64,000 nucleotides of DNA from Plantago major. Taxonomy: Eukaryota; Streptophyta; Magnoliopsida; Lamiales; Plantaginaceae. Shown piece by piece: positions 35,657 to 48,172 of this stretch (the first letter of the stretch is position 1; the number at the start of each line of letters is the position of its first letter). The stretch is from assembly GCA_026545765.1 (NCBI GenBank), contig CM048841.1, positions 3,262,712 to 3,326,711 of the forward strand, written 5' to 3'. The notes beneath the pieces were generated by a model. That model ran no database searches, was not told the origin of the DNA, and saw only the letters and a list, made by a program, of their open reading frames with translations. The translations under genes and the position numbers were made by a program.

Positions 35657-35876
35657 ACTAATCCGTCCCGGTTTCATCTCCCCGCGGGTCCGGAAACAAG
35701 ATTTAAGTGAAAATTGAATAAAGTAGGAGAGATGGTGATATAGTAGAAAATATAGTGAATAAAGTATAACAAATAATGAATAAAGTATAAGAGATAGTGT
35801 ATAAAGTATGAGAGGGATTTTTTATTTAAGGAATAAGAAGATAAAGTTGGGATTGTATAAAACGGAATGCGGTAAC
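35657..35876. mobile_element. probable MITE
   Basis: The left end (CTAATCCGTCCCGGTTTC) and the complement of the right end near 35875 (GCATTCCGTTTTATA) are weak inverted repeats. The interior repeats AGTGAATAAAGTA and GAGAGAT, as does the MITE at 54301-54536 in complement. Confidence 0.4.
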
Positions 35877-36540
35877 CTATATATAAGTAAAATGTAGGGC
35901 CATAATTTTCAATTCCAAAGGTAAACATCATCCGCTGGGTCAATATTGGCCCGAAGCAGTTACATGAGCGCTCTTCAAATTGTTAAACCACCTTCTGGCT
36001 TGTACAAGGCAAGCGGGTAAAAAATGTACAAAGTCCCCTCTATTGAATCCCACAAAACGTCCTTACATTAAAGAGTACAAAGTCGTCCTAACAGGATTTT
36101 ACCTTCATCGATCTATAATAGTTCACCTTTAAAGTGATTGGCCGGTATTGTAATTAGTCCATGGGTGGTACATTATATGGCCAGATTGGCTGCCGACATA
36201 ATTAGTTGAATTCATGGGCAGAGCCATGTTATAGGACACACATATAATTTTTTTTTTCCGGTAAAATGGTCATTCTTTGTATGTTAATTTTCATTAAATT
36301 TGTTATATTTTATTTATACCAATTAACGTTGACAACAAAAAATTTAAATGTGCACCCTAGTCGATTTTATATTCTGGCTCCGCCCCTGGTTGAATTTAAC
36401 CTTGAAACAATCAATAACTCACGTTTCTTTTTGACATTTTTTTTACTTTAATTTTGGCTCAATTTAGCTTATTTTATTTGGTCATACAATGCAATTATAT
36501 CTTATGTTGAATATCAATTTAGCTCAAGTAGCCAGATGAA
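35877..36540. other. intergenic region upstream of SAUR-2
   Basis: No coding region or defined element recognised. Confidence 0.5.
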
Positions 36541-36610
36541 ACCTGTCAGGTCCCTTCTGCGTTGGCTAGATCCCCATTATGCATATGTATATGGACTACT
36601 ATATAACACA
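36541..36610 (+). promoter_or_regulatory. SAUR-2 upstream motif and TATA box
   Basis: TTCTGCGTTG at 36555-36564 and CTATATAACACA at 36599-36610, in the same order and similar spacing as at SAUR-1. The TATA box is about 150 bp before the ATG. Confidence 0.5.
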
Positions 36611-36751
36611 TGCTCAAATTCTCAACTTTAATTTATCTCACAACTTCTAACTTTATCCACTTCTAATTTCAATTGTTCAGTAGCAATCTGTTGAACAATT
36701 TTAATATACTTTAATCTCAATTTTGCGAATTCAGAAAGACGCGGAATCAAC

Positions 36752-37159
36752 ATGTTTAGCAAGAGCAAGTCGTTGCCTAACGATAGAAGCACATCAAAGA
36801 AGCTGGCGCCAAGTGGTTGTTTCTCGGTGTACGTGGGCCCTGAGAAGGAGAGGTTCGTGATCAAGACTAAGTACGTGAATCACCCATCGTTCAAGATGCT
36901 GCTTGAGGATGCTGAATCAGAATATGGTTTGAACATTAAAGGCGCATTGCAAATTCCATGTGAAGTAGATTTGTTCTACAAAGTATTGGTGGAAATGAGT
37001 AGCGGTAAAGAGTGTGACGATGATGAAGCTATCGGCCGTAGCTATGGGACGTCGTGTAGCCCGTTCAGTCCGATAAAACGTTTAGGCTCGAGAAAATGTT
37101 ATAGTCCGTCGTATTCCATTCTTACTTCACAACGCTCGGGGAAGATAAATCGAAGTTGA
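36752..37159 (+). CDS. SAUR-2, small auxin-up RNA family protein
   Basis: An intact intronless gene of 135 residues starting MFSKSKSLP. The SAUR domain (about residues 24-88) has GCFSVYVGPEKERFVIKTKYVNHPSF-type wording, LLEDAESEYG and the LPC-like IPCEVDLFYKVL. An acidic DDDE segment follows, then SPFSPIKRLGS. It is a paralog of SAUR-1 and SAUR-3 on the same strand, and the most diverged at the C-terminus (no AKGYG). Family role: auxin-linked cell expansion. The start is supported by alignment with SAUR-3 (MFTKSKSWP). Confidence 0.95.
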   Translation: MFSKSKSLPNDRSTSKKLAPSGCFSVYVGPEKERFVIKTKYVNHPSFKMLLEDAESEYGLNIKGALQIPCEVDLFYKVLVEMSSGKECDDDEAIGRSYGTSCSPFSPIKRLGSRKCYSPSYSILTSQRSGKINRS

Positions 37160-37263
37160 GAAACTTATCAAGTGAAAATAAGTTAGGTGCAACACTCTTA
37201 GCATTTATTATTAGCCGAAATGGTTGTAACCTCTTATTCTGACCGGGTTAGCATCATACTACA

Positions 37264-38078
37264 TAGGGCTGCTCATATGATCCGTATCCGTGAATCCGGT
37301 CCGTTTATCCGCATTTACGGATCGGATCGATCCGATCCGTTAGCTAACGGATCAGTTAACGGATAGAGTTTTTTTTCTATCCGTGAAAAACGGATAAAAC
37401 GGATAAATCCGCGGATATCCATTTTATCCGTTATTCTTTTAATTATATATATTTTATACCTATTGCTCTGCCTGCTTCTCTCCTCTTCCATTTTCCCCTA
37501 CCAATCACACTTCATTCACACAAATCTCCTCCAAGCTCCATCTCCTCTCCCTCTTCCACCACTCACCTCCCTCCACCACCGATCTCCGCCTCTTCCTCCA
37601 CCACCGATCTCCGCCTCTCCCTCCACCACCGATCTCCGCCTTCTTCACATCCTCCGAGCTCCATCTCCTCTCCCTCTTCCACCACTCTCCTCCCTCCACC
37701 ACCGATCTCCGCCTTCTTCACATCCTCCGAGCTCCATCTCCCCTCCGTCTTCCACCACTCACCTCGCTCCCTCCACCACCGATCTCCGCCTCACATCTAC
37801 TTTTCTCTTCTCTTTTTCTTCTTCTTCCTTTCTCTTTTTTCTTCTTTCTGCTTTTGTTCTACTGTGCAGATTCAACGTGATGTGCATTTATTTTCTCTTC
37901 TTTTCTCTTTTTTATTTTAAATTATATTTGTTGGATAACAGATATCCGACGGATTTATCCGTTGTCCGATCCGCTCTGAACGGATCGGATAACGGATAGA
38001 CATCTTAGTCATCCGTTTGACCGGATATCCGGTCAAACGGATCGGACATGATCCGTATCCGTCCGTTGCGCAGCCCTA
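37264..38078. mobile_element. hAT-type non-autonomous transposon
   Basis: 815 bp with an exact 8-bp target duplication ATACTACA (37256-37263, 38079-38086) and termini TAGGGCTGC / GCAGCCCTA. Subterminal regions are dense in ATCCG/CGGAT repeats on both sides, as expected for hAT transposase-binding regions. The interior (37520-37800) is a tandem array with CACCACCGATCTCCGCC. The 178-codon open frame through it is low-complexity and not a credible gene. Confidence 0.9.
37525..37800 (+). repeat. minisatellite inside hAT element
   Basis: Irregular repeats of CCACCACCGATCTCCGCC and GAGCTCCATCTCC, 3-5 copies of each, pyrimidine-rich on the plus strand. Confidence 0.85.
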
Positions 38079-38109
38079 ATACTACATGTGTCTTTATATA
38101 TGTGGTCAC

Positions 38110-38425
38110 TTAATTATCTATTAATTTATGTATAAGTTTGGATTGTATTTTATACATCTTTGACAGTACGTTTCTTGCTTGAAAGGTATTAAAGTTTATA
38201 TGCGTACTAATCAGAAAGATTATGTGTTGATCAAGCCGCAATAACAAATACAGTATAGTAGCAAAAAGTGATTCTAAACCCAAACTCATTCGTTGGGTAC
38301 TCATGCTACAAGAATTTGATTGTCAACTAATTGATAAATGTGAAATAGAGAATGTTGTTGCTTATCATCTTATTGATTCTTTAATTATGTTTGTCGATTC
38401 ATGCAATGATTATAAATAGTTAAAT
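38110..38425 (+). pseudogene. Ty3/gypsy RNase H remnant
   Basis: 38261-38419 encodes SKPKLIRWVLMLQEFD, then IENVVAYHLIDS, closely resembling the end of gypsy RNase H (IRWVLLLQEFD...VADHLSRL). Upstream codons near 38190 (KVYMRTNQKDY) fit the preceding segment with stops. Copia-4 lies immediately downstream, apparently inserted into this older fragment. Confidence 0.7.
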
Positions 38426-39299
<874 letters not shown>

Positions 39300-40511
39300 A
39301 TCTCCCCCTTAATACCTTTCTTCACAACACCTAGTAACAATGAACAGAAAACAAATAGAACACAAATACTCCCCTTTAATTAAAAAGGAAAGAACAGAGT
39401 ACACAAGATAAGAACAAGAGAAATTCAACAAACAAAGTAAACTACAATTTTTTTTAAATGAAACTAAACAAAGACACATCTTCTTATTCTCCCCCCTTGT
39501 TGTGATAAAAGGAGAGAAATCAAAGTCTGACGCTCTTGCAGCAATTCCTGAACTTGAACATTAATCTGAGCAACTTGATCCACAATCATTTGATTTGCCT
39601 GAATCAGAGGACGTTGCAGTGCTGGTAATGGAACTGTTGCAGCAATAGTTAGATCAACATTGTTGCAACTGTTGACAGGAAGTCTGAATCTAGAAAAACT
39701 CTTTAACTATCTGAAGCTAAAAAAATCCTGAAAACACATTAGCTGAACAAAGACACTTAAGTGTCACCTGATAAGTCAAGGATTATAGCACATGGAGAAA
39801 AACAAGTATCCAAAAGTTTTGAGAGACATAAATTCTCAAAAATACCAAGTCATAATAGATATTTAAACTTAAGAAAACTCCTGGTATCATATTACAGGTC
39901 GAACAGAATAGATTCCCAAGACTCACTGTTGGACCAATAGTTACTCCAACACCCTTTCCCACAGGAAAAACAACACGGACCAAATAAATCTCCCCCTTAA
40001 GGCAACCACCTAAACACCTTAAAACATGCAGTATCTAGAATGAAAAAATACACTGACAAGTCAACACCTCAAGATAACGTCAAGGAAGATATGTAATCAA
40101 GCTCCCATCCTTACTCCGCTTGGAAAATTAAAATTAAAACAAAGCAACTGGTTGAGGCCTCTATTTGAAGTTATTCAGGGGTGACTATGAGTCGGCGAAC
40201 CATGTCAAATAATTGGAACGCGCATGAATCCCGTCCAAAATCGAAGCTTATGCAGAGTGAAGGCAGACACACGACTCATAGCATAGGGTTGAATCACTCA
40301 AACAAAACTGAGTGCACAAAATGTGATTCAATGTAGTCTTAGAGAATCGAGGGACTTAATTAAGTCTAATACAACCCATAGCATTACTCAATAAAATGGT
40401 GGCCCCCATTGGGCTCTTCTTGGTTGACCATCATTGGGCTCTTTTCAATTTGTGGCCATCATTGGGCTATTTTAGTTGCTTTCAAAATAGGTGCTTATGT
40501 AGAGGAGTTAG

Positions 40512-41876
40512 TCAGGAAGACAATAAGAACAAGGTTCGCAAGACTTCAAAAGAGAAGTGAATGACCGTAAAAAGGTCATAACAGATGCATGAACCTAGAC
40601 CAACACAAAACACAAAAAGAAAGAAGACACAAGCAACAAGACACAGGTCACAAACATCTGCATCACTGTTGATCTGTGATGTCAAGATAATAGTTGCAGT
40701 ATCAGTGTTCCTAATGGATGCACAGGCCAAGAGCCCTTCGTAGAATGAAGAATCTCTCGGAATCCAGGGTTTGGTAAAGATGTCTACAAGTTGGTTGTTG
40801 GTTTCTATATGCTGGATATCAACAACTTGTAGATTGACCAAATCTCTAAGGAAATGATGCCTAATGTCTATATGCTTAGTGCGTGAGTGTTGAACTGGGT
40901 TTCTAGAAATGTTTATGGCACTAAGGTTATCACAAAACATAAGCAAGGTGTCACTCTTAAGACCACAATCATGCAACATATTCTTTAACCAAATCAATTG
41001 AGTGACACAACTACCCGCATCAACATACTCAGACTCAACAGTGGACATGGAAACACAATTCTGTTTCTTGCTATACCACGATACCAGATTTTTTCCTAAG
41101 TAAAAACATCCATCACTCGTGGATTTTCGATCATCTATATCTCCCGCCCAGTCAAAATCACTGAAGCCAATGAGATTAGTGTCAGTTTCCTTTGTGTACC
41201 ATAAGCCTAAACTAGCAGTTCCAGATATGTATTTGAGGATTCGTTTAACTGCAGATAGGTGAGTACTTCTAGGGTTAGATTGATACCTGGCACACACGCA
41301 CACTGAGAACATGATACTTGGTCGACTAGATGACAAGTATATGAGGTTGCCTGTCATGGACCTGTACATCGTTGGATCAACAGTTGTTCCAACATTGACT
41401 AGTAGTGTAGGAATCAGTGACTCCAATGGTTCTGACTGCATAATATCATCCATCCTTTTCAGCTCTTTAGTCATCTGCTCTTGGTTGGATTCTTCCTCAA
41501 AGGGGTAATCTGCATGAAGATCAAGAGAACCATGCAAGCATCGAAAAATCGTATCAGTGTTGCTTACCATTTCTTTGTAGTTGATTCTTGCCTTTCTTCT
41601 CAGGTTCATGCCATCACTGATATCTCCAATAACTTGTGAAGATGGATGAGACTTACGTATCCTTGCGAGTGGATCTCTTCTGATATTGTCCAGTTCTGGA
41701 ACTTGTTCTTCTGGTGCTGGATCACCTGATACATCTGGATATGCTTGTTCATTGTCACTCTCATCAGAGAAACTTGTCTCAGTGTCAGCAACTGTTGGAT
41801 CAACAATGTCAGCAACAGTGTCTTCCAGTGGTGCTGCTATGTCAGCATGTAACATCTCAGTACCTGTGCATATCAA
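40512..41876 (-). pseudogene. Copia-4 pol remnant: linker, RT end and RNase H
   Basis: An open frame of 454 codons. The N-terminal 120 residues are the acidic linker that normally follows integrase, ending in HPSSQVIGDISDGM. The RT core is deleted: no KARLVAKG or YVDD box is present. The frame resumes at MYRSMTGNLIYLSSSRPSIMF. RNase H is nearly complete, with GFSDFDWAGDIDDRKS, STVESEYVDA, FCDNLSAINIS and HSRTKHIDIRHHFLRD. A hydrophobic tail of about 60 residues follows. With no RT or integrase it cannot drive its own movement. Confidence 0.88.
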
Positions 41877-41890
41877 TGTAAGAGAATATT

Positions 41891-42434
41891 ATATGTTATG
41901 AAACCCGGCGGGTCGACCCGGTTAAACCGCGACTCGGAGGGGGGTCCGGGCCGAAAACCCCCCAAAACCGGAAAAAATCGGGTTTCGGTAAAAACCCGGC
42001 GTAACCGGTAAAAACCCGGTTAAAAACCGGTTCCACCCGGGTTTCTTTAAAAAAAAAAAAAGGAAAAAAAATCAAAAAACCCCAACCAAAACAAAAGCCC
42101 TAATCGCTCAGTTCCTTTTCCTTTTCAGTCTTCTTCCTTTTCCTTTTTTGCGGCTCATTCTTCTCCCGTTCTTCTCCCGTGCTTTAATGTTATTTGTTAT
42201 TTTGAACTCAATGTTATGGAGTTATGGTGACTTTGTGTTTGGAATTGAGGCATATGTCGTTTATGCAATATTTTCTATCTTTTTTTTAGGTAAAAAATGT
42301 ATATGTTGAATTTTTAAGGCATACATTATGTTTTATTTTTAAAAATATTTTTTGTAGGTTGACCCGAGTTGACCCGGTTGAACCTCCTACAGTAGGTAGG
42401 CCGGGTCAACGTCCGGGTCCGAGTTTCAAAACAT
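41891..42434. mobile_element. Mutator-like MITE nested in Copia-4
   Basis: 544 bp flanked by the exact 10-bp repeat AGAGAATATT (41881-41890, 42435-42444). The ends ATGTTATGAAACCCGG and (complement) ATGTTTTGAAACTCGG are inverted. Subterminal DNA is rich in ACCCGG on both sides. No coding capacity. Confidence 0.85.
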
Positions 42435-42713
42435 AGAGAATATTGCATTGAGAGCTTTCTTATTGTAGGAAGATTCCTTCATTTCATCATCTGTCCATTG
42501 ACTTTCTGGTTTGATTATCACATCACCATTAGGTGCTGATCGTGAAATCTTATAACCATCCAATACAGTTTTCCAAGCACGAATATCAATTGATTTGATA
42601 TGTGTTCTTAGCCTGATTTTCCAATAAGAATAATTTGAACCATACAAAATGGGCAACTTATCCGCATTTGGATTGAAAGAATTCATTTCAAGAAGTAACA
42701 ATGTCCAACACAC
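42426..42713 (-). pseudogene. Copia-4 gag fragment
   Basis: The first 90 or so residues of gag, with LPILYGSNYSYWKIRLRTHIKSID, typical of the gag N-terminal domain of Sirevirus and related Copia elements. The frame ends a few codons into the inserted MITE (41891-42434). Confidence 0.85.
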
Positions 42714-42745
42714 CTATAGATTAGATGCCTGGCTCTGATACCAAT

Positions 42746-43529
42746 TGAAAGAACGTAAGGACCTAGGACTTGTACTTCTGTACTGATACACTACTGTTGA
42801 TACCAATGTTGGTACAACAGTTGATGTAACAGTGACTGAGGAACAACAAAAATAATCAGATATGCAGCGGAAATAAAACTAATAAAAACACACAAAAGAA
42901 TTTCTAGCAGGTATATGAATATACCCACCGAGCCATAGGCAAAATATCCACTATATGAAAGAGGATTTACAAAAACTAAATTTAAGACTTTTCTATGGGA
43001 AAAGCTTAAACTGCAAAGCTAATCAGAACATAAATCTATTTTAATGTTACGGATCTAGACAACCCTAGATAACTGAGATCATTATCACGATTCAATAGTA
43101 ACATCAAAGACTAGCAAAAGAAAGTGAAGATTCAACTAAGACTGCTATGCGTATGATGTCTTCAGTCGTTGATCTTCACAACATATGTGATCTGATATAT
43201 ATAGAGCTTCGATCAGCCACAGAGAATCAAGTATGAGATCTTGTTAATTTGTTGCTTATCCCTATATATCTTCAAGAGTCCATAGTATCTTTTCTTCCAA
43301 GAGTCCTTTGTATCTTGTCTTCCAAGAGTCCATCGTATCTGGTTCTCTAAGTCTCCATGACTTTCTTGAATTCATAAGTCGGCTCCTGTCAAACTAAAAA
43401 CACGTGGAACTAGGTTAAAGTTAGTGAAGAAGGAAATTATCAATAAAGTCCTGCAAAGTGCAGAAACACTGAACCGGTATTGTTATAATAATTGTTGCTA
43501 CAACAGTTGATCAAACAATTGCATTTTCA
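42746..43529 (-). repeat. Copia-4 5' LTR
   Basis: 784 bp. The short ATATATATA at 43195-43203 is probably the LTR promoter TATA box. Confidence 0.92.
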
Positions 43530-43948
43530 ATTCATCGTGAAAAATGGTATATATGTGAATTGTTAGATTAGTATTTGTAGCCCCGTTCTATGTAGTGTAT
43601 GCGAATTGATTCAAAGTTTGCAAAATTCTTTGTCATAACTATCCCTGAGGTTATATGCCACATGATCTTAAACCATGCTCGCATGATACATAAACTGCAC
43701 ATTAAACAGGAAAAAGATTGTACCGAAAACACTTGCTTTTACAAACCTATCTACAGCTTAATTTCCACTTGGCCCTTCAAAACTATTCATAGATGAATCT
43801 AATGATGTCATATTGTATTGAAATTCATCTAAATAAATCCAAGGACCACTTACGTATACAATGATGTATTATGATATAGTAGTTTAATACTAGTAATATT
43901 TATCAAAATACACTTGTAAGCTTTGCTGCAATCAAGAAATAAATAACT

Positions 43949-43987
<39 letters not shown>

Positions 43988-44435
43988 TAAGCTCGATTAT
44001 GTCATTATAAGTCTACGTATTACTAACAACTTCTCCTGCCTACACCTTGCCACAAGCTAGTTTTTAATTTTTTTTTGAATCGGCAAGCTAGTTTTTAATT
44101 AATTATAGTAGTAGATTATATCCTCTCTAACTCAAGTATTTTTGAAGTTATAACTTGCCACGTATATAGCAACTATTAACTCAACTGGTCTCAAATGTAC
44201 AGTCGCTTTTGAACAACAGTTTCTTAAAATTTGAGATTTGAAATGGATTTATTTATATAAATGATTGGTACATTGCTGCAGGTTCAATTCACTTAAAGGC
44301 AACTTTCTTCACAAATTAACAATAATTATAATATTAATCCCACGTTTTAATTGTCATTTTCAACTCATAGTTGGTTAATTAATTAAAAAAAAGTCACTTG
44401 GAAAATTTTAAAAACTGTCAATTTGTTCAAACAGA
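43530..44435. other. intergenic region upstream of SAUR-3
   Basis: It holds a (TAA)n microsatellite at about 43951-43987. No gene recognised. Confidence 0.5.
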
Positions 44436-44540
44436 AGCCTCCCAGGTTCTTCCCTTACATTTCTAGTTGAGGTCAGTTAAAACCTGTTTTGTTTAAAACT
44501 GTTTGGTTGAGACCTTCTGTATTAGCTTATATACCTTCTA
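44436..44540 (+). promoter_or_regulatory. SAUR-3 upstream motif and TATA box
   Basis: AGAAGCCTCCCAGGTTCTTCCC (44432-44453) resembles the SAUR-1 stretch with CTCTCAGGTTGCTTC. A TTATATACC box lies near 44527-44535, about 175 bp before the ATG. Confidence 0.4.
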
Positions 44541-44706
44541 TGCTTATCCATTTGCAGATAAACCTCTCACAGTCATGCTATATATCTGATTATTTCCTCC
44601 CTTGTTGAAGAACAATTCACAAACACCTCATAAATCTTGCCTTCTCTGTCCAATCTTCGACTAATTCGCTGATATCCGTTCATCGATATCAACAAATCGT
44701 GAAGGT

Positions 44707-45126
44707 ATGTTTACCAAGAGCAAGTCATGGCCCCGTGGCACATCCAAGCCAGTCGAAAAGCACCAGGTGACACCAAATGGCTGCTTCACGGTGTACGTGG
44801 GGCCCAAGAAGCAGAGATTTGTGATCAAGACTAAGTATGTCAATCACCCTTTGTTCAAGATGCTGCTGGAGGATGCTGAATCGGAATATGGATTCGGCAA
44901 TGGAGGCCCGTTGCAACTTCCATGTGAGGTTGATTTGTTCTATAAGGTGTTGGCTGAAATGAATAGTGTTAAAGAGTTTGATGATGATGATGCTGTTGGT
45001 TCTGGCTACACCTCGTGCAGCCCGTTCAGTCCAGCAAGATGTTTAGGGAAAAGTAGCATGGCCAAAGGTTACGGCTCGTTTTCCCTTCTTACCACGTCGC
45101 GTTTGGTCAAGGCCAATCATGGTTAA
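44707..45126 (+). CDS. SAUR-3, small auxin-up RNA family protein
   Basis: An intact intronless gene of 139 residues starting MFTKSKSWPRGTS. The SAUR domain (about residues 25-90) has GCFTVYVGPKKQRFVIKT, NHPLFKMLLEDAESEYGF and LPCEVDLFYKVL. The acidic DDDD run, SPFSPARCLGK and the AKGYG block match SAUR-1, so these two are the closest pair. Intact and probably expressed. Function is inferred from the family: auxin-linked growth control. Confidence 0.96.
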   Translation: MFTKSKSWPRGTSKPVEKHQVTPNGCFTVYVGPKKQRFVIKTKYVNHPLFKMLLEDAESEYGFGNGGPLQLPCEVDLFYKVLAEMNSVKEFDDDDAVGSGYTSCSPFSPARCLGKSSMAKGYGSFSLLTTSRLVKANHG

Positions 45127-46200
45127 GCATGTGAAAATCCATGGCTTCTGCCTGCTGCTCCCTGTTACAGAACATAAAACTTGTGTAGAAAATGCTAGTA
45201 TAACTTAGAAACGCTTTCTCTTTCGATAGACCTTCCAAAAATGTAGAACGAATTGAAGGGAATGCTTATAGGGTGTAAATGGTGCCAAGTTTCTGTGACA
45301 TGAGGAGATCTTATGCTGTTATGAGTGTTATCTGATGTAAATCAAGAAAACAGGCAGTTATCATGAATTGAAATTTAATACAATTACCAAAATTAAGTGG
45401 TTTGTAAATTAAAGTTATCTAGATATACAATAACATAACTACATTGTATCATTTGTCAAAGCATGTATGTATGTGTGTTCACTATAAGCTATGCTTCACA
45501 AAGGCACGATAAGAACAGTTGGCCTCAATCCCACATTGGTTAAGACATCGACTGTATAGCCTTAACGTACTGGTATAACAGAATTCCTATACGAAGGACT
45601 GCAGACTTCATAGAACAGCTCGTTGTCATTCACATGTAAGTACATCATGTTCAACCTCGCATAGGGAGATGTCTACGACATTACTAAACAGTACGGGTAA
45701 TATAGTCCTATGAACACAGGGAATTCAGAGAATTACCATCTATAGCTCGTCTACCTACTTAGAAATCACTTGACTCGTCAATCGTTGTTAATGAAAAGTT
45801 TCATCATTTACAGCAGAATTATATCAGTATGTTACTTTCATAATCACATCAAATACCTAAAGCAAAGGTTGAAATAGCACAAGGATTCCCTCAAAAGAAA
45901 TGCTATTTGAACCTGTTTGTTTCTCAACCTGTTGGAGTTGTTCACTGGGCGTTGACCACATCAGCTGGTTTTAAATCAGCTGATCGGACGCCCAAAATTT
46001 CTTGATGGACTAAAACTGCCAACCTGGTATACCTACATGATATATCGTCGGTTGTCCAGTCAAAACTATCACTAGATTGTACTACCTAGTATACGTAATG
46101 GACTAGAATTGTCATTTTTCCTAGATGATAAATTAACCAGAGGGACCTCATCGCAGCAGGACAAAGACTTGTGATATAAACTAGGTTGGTGTGGTATTTT
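45127..46200. other. intergenic region between SAUR-3 and Copia-3
   Basis: No coding sequence recognised. CAATCCCACATTGGTTAAGACATC near 45528 is LTR-like in wording but has no partner. Confidence 0.45.
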
Positions 46201-46205
46201 GGAAG

Positions 46206-46373
46206 TATAAGAAATATATTCCCGTAGGATTTTCCATTCAATACAACCAAGTATTTATAGTTTACAATACACCATGTAATGCTACTTCTAATCTAATTAG
46301 GACTATGCTAATTCTATTGAGATTCTACCTTCTAGATTCCTAAATACGTTATACTACTATTTACAATCTACCA
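46206..46373 (-). repeat. Copia-3 3' LTR
   Basis: 168 bp, read on plus from TATAAGAAAT to ATCTACCA. Confidence 0.92.
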
Positions 46374-46995
46374 CTCCCTCGCAGTCGAAGCAGGAGGTTC
46401 ACAAACACTGAGACTGGACCTAAAATCGTCAAACAAAATCCGTGGCAGTCCCTTTGTGAAAATGTCAGCAATCTGGAACCTGGATGGAACATGAAGAACG
46501 CGTACAGCACCGCGCGCAACTTGCTCTCGAACAAAGTGAATGTCCATCTCAATATGCTTCGTGCGCTGATGTTGCACCGGATTGCCTGACAAATAAATAG
46601 CACTGATATTGTCACAATATACCAAAGTAGCTTTGGCAATGGGACAATGCAACTCGAGAAGTAGATTACGAATCCAACATGATTCAGAGACCACGTTAGC
46701 AACACCTCGATACTCAGCTTCAGCACTGGAACGAGACATAGTGGGTTGTCGCTTCGATGACCAGGATATCAAATTATCTCCAAGGAACACACAATAACCC
46801 GAGGTGGAGCGACGTGTGTCAGGACACCCACCCCAATCAGCATCTGTATAAGACCGGAGAACCGAGAAGGATGAAGGATAAAGGTGTAAACCGTAGTGAA
46901 GAGTCCCCTGTAGATAGCGAAGTATGCGTTTGAGTGCATTCATATGAATATCTCGCGGATCATGCATGTGAAGGCAAACTTGTTGTACAACATAG
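46368..46995 (-). pseudogene. Copia-3 RNase H
   Basis: The frame encodes the conserved region from HDPRDIHMNALKRILRYLQGT through SYTDADWGGCPDTRRS, SSAEAEYRGV, VYCDNISAIYLS and HQRTKHIEMDIHFVRE to the C-terminus, ending five bases inside the LTR side of the PPT. All RNase H acidic positions look present. It is separated from RT by a frameshift near 47015-47030. Confidence 0.9.
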
Positions 46996-48105
46996 GAAAT
47001 ATCCGGTCGTGTGAAAGTAAGGCATCAAGCGCACCGCCAAGCTCTGAAGAGAGGGATTCGAATCGACTCCATCCGAACTACCCAGTTTCGGACATGTATC
47101 CACAGGCGTAGAGGTTGGCTTGCAGGAAGCCATGCCCGCCCGGTCGATGATAGCTGCAGCATACTTGTGTTGAGACAAAAACATCCCCTGCTTATGGCGA
47201 GTAACCACAATCCCGAGAAAGTAGTTCAGAGGGCCAAGATCCTTCATTGCAAATTCGGAGGCAAGTAGGGACATGATCGAACATCTAAGGTTGTCCGAAG
47301 ACGCTGTGAGAATAATATCATCAACATAGAGTAAAATATAGGCGATATCAGTACCTCGTTTGTAGATGAACAAAGAGTTATCCGAACGACTATTGACAAA
47401 GCCAATGGATGATACATAATCTGCAAACCGTTTATACCAAGCACGCGGTGCTTGTTTGAGTCCATAAAGAGATTTGCGGAGAAGACACACATAGTCCGGT
47501 CGTGTGCGATCCCTAAAACCGATGGGTTGATGCATATATACCGTTTATTTAAGCTCACCATGTAGAAAAGCATTCTTGACATCGAGCTGATGAATCGGCC
47601 AGTTCTTGGAGAGGGACAAACTGAGAACTGTACGAATAGTTGCGGGTTTGACCACTGGACTAAAAGTCTCACCGCAATCAATGCCAACCTGTTGTGTTTT
47701 CCCGTCACCTACAAGTCGAGCTTTATGTCTCTCAAACACACCATTAGCTTTCACCTTATGAGCAAAAATCCACATAGAGCGAATAACATTAACATTAGGT
47801 GGACGGGGAACCAACTCCCACGTCTTATTTTTAATAAGAGCATCAAATTCATCTTCCATGGCCAATTTCCAATTCGGGTCACGAAGAGCCGAAATAGGAT
47901 TACGAGGAAGAGGAGATTTGTGAACAGTGTGAAGGTTGACATAGTCTGGACCATAGTATTTTGGATTGGAAATACGCATCCGCCCAGGATTAGGAGGTTG
48001 GGCCGGAGCAGGCAGTATTATGGGGGAAGGAGCGGGCCTGGGGATGGAAACCGCATCCTGGGCTGGGGAATTTGGGCCGGTCTCGTGAGGAGATGGGCCA
48101 GGCAA
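46996..48105 (-). pseudogene. Copia-3 reverse transcriptase
   Basis: Two segments in one frame are split by a TAA at 47542-47544, just after [14 protein letters not shown]. The upstream segment (47545-48105) has a proline-rich linker, the [10 protein letters not shown] block and [13 protein letters not shown]. The downstream segment (46960-47535) carries YGLKQAPRAWYKRF, the catalytic LLYVDDIILTASS box and MKDLGPLNYFLGI. The frame is lost near 47020. Confidence 0.9.
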
Positions 48106-48172
48106 GGGAGAAACTTGCTTGGAGCAGCCCAGCTACGGATGTGGAGAGTCGAAGTACTGTTGGGCCTTGAGC

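Noticed and set aside
35674..35943. 89-codon frame with HYLLYF repeats
   Set aside because: Derived from AGTGAATAAAGTA repeats of a probable MITE.
37463..37999. 178-codon frame rich in Ser, Pro and His
   Set aside because: Reads through the minisatellite of a hAT element; low-complexity with no conserved domain.
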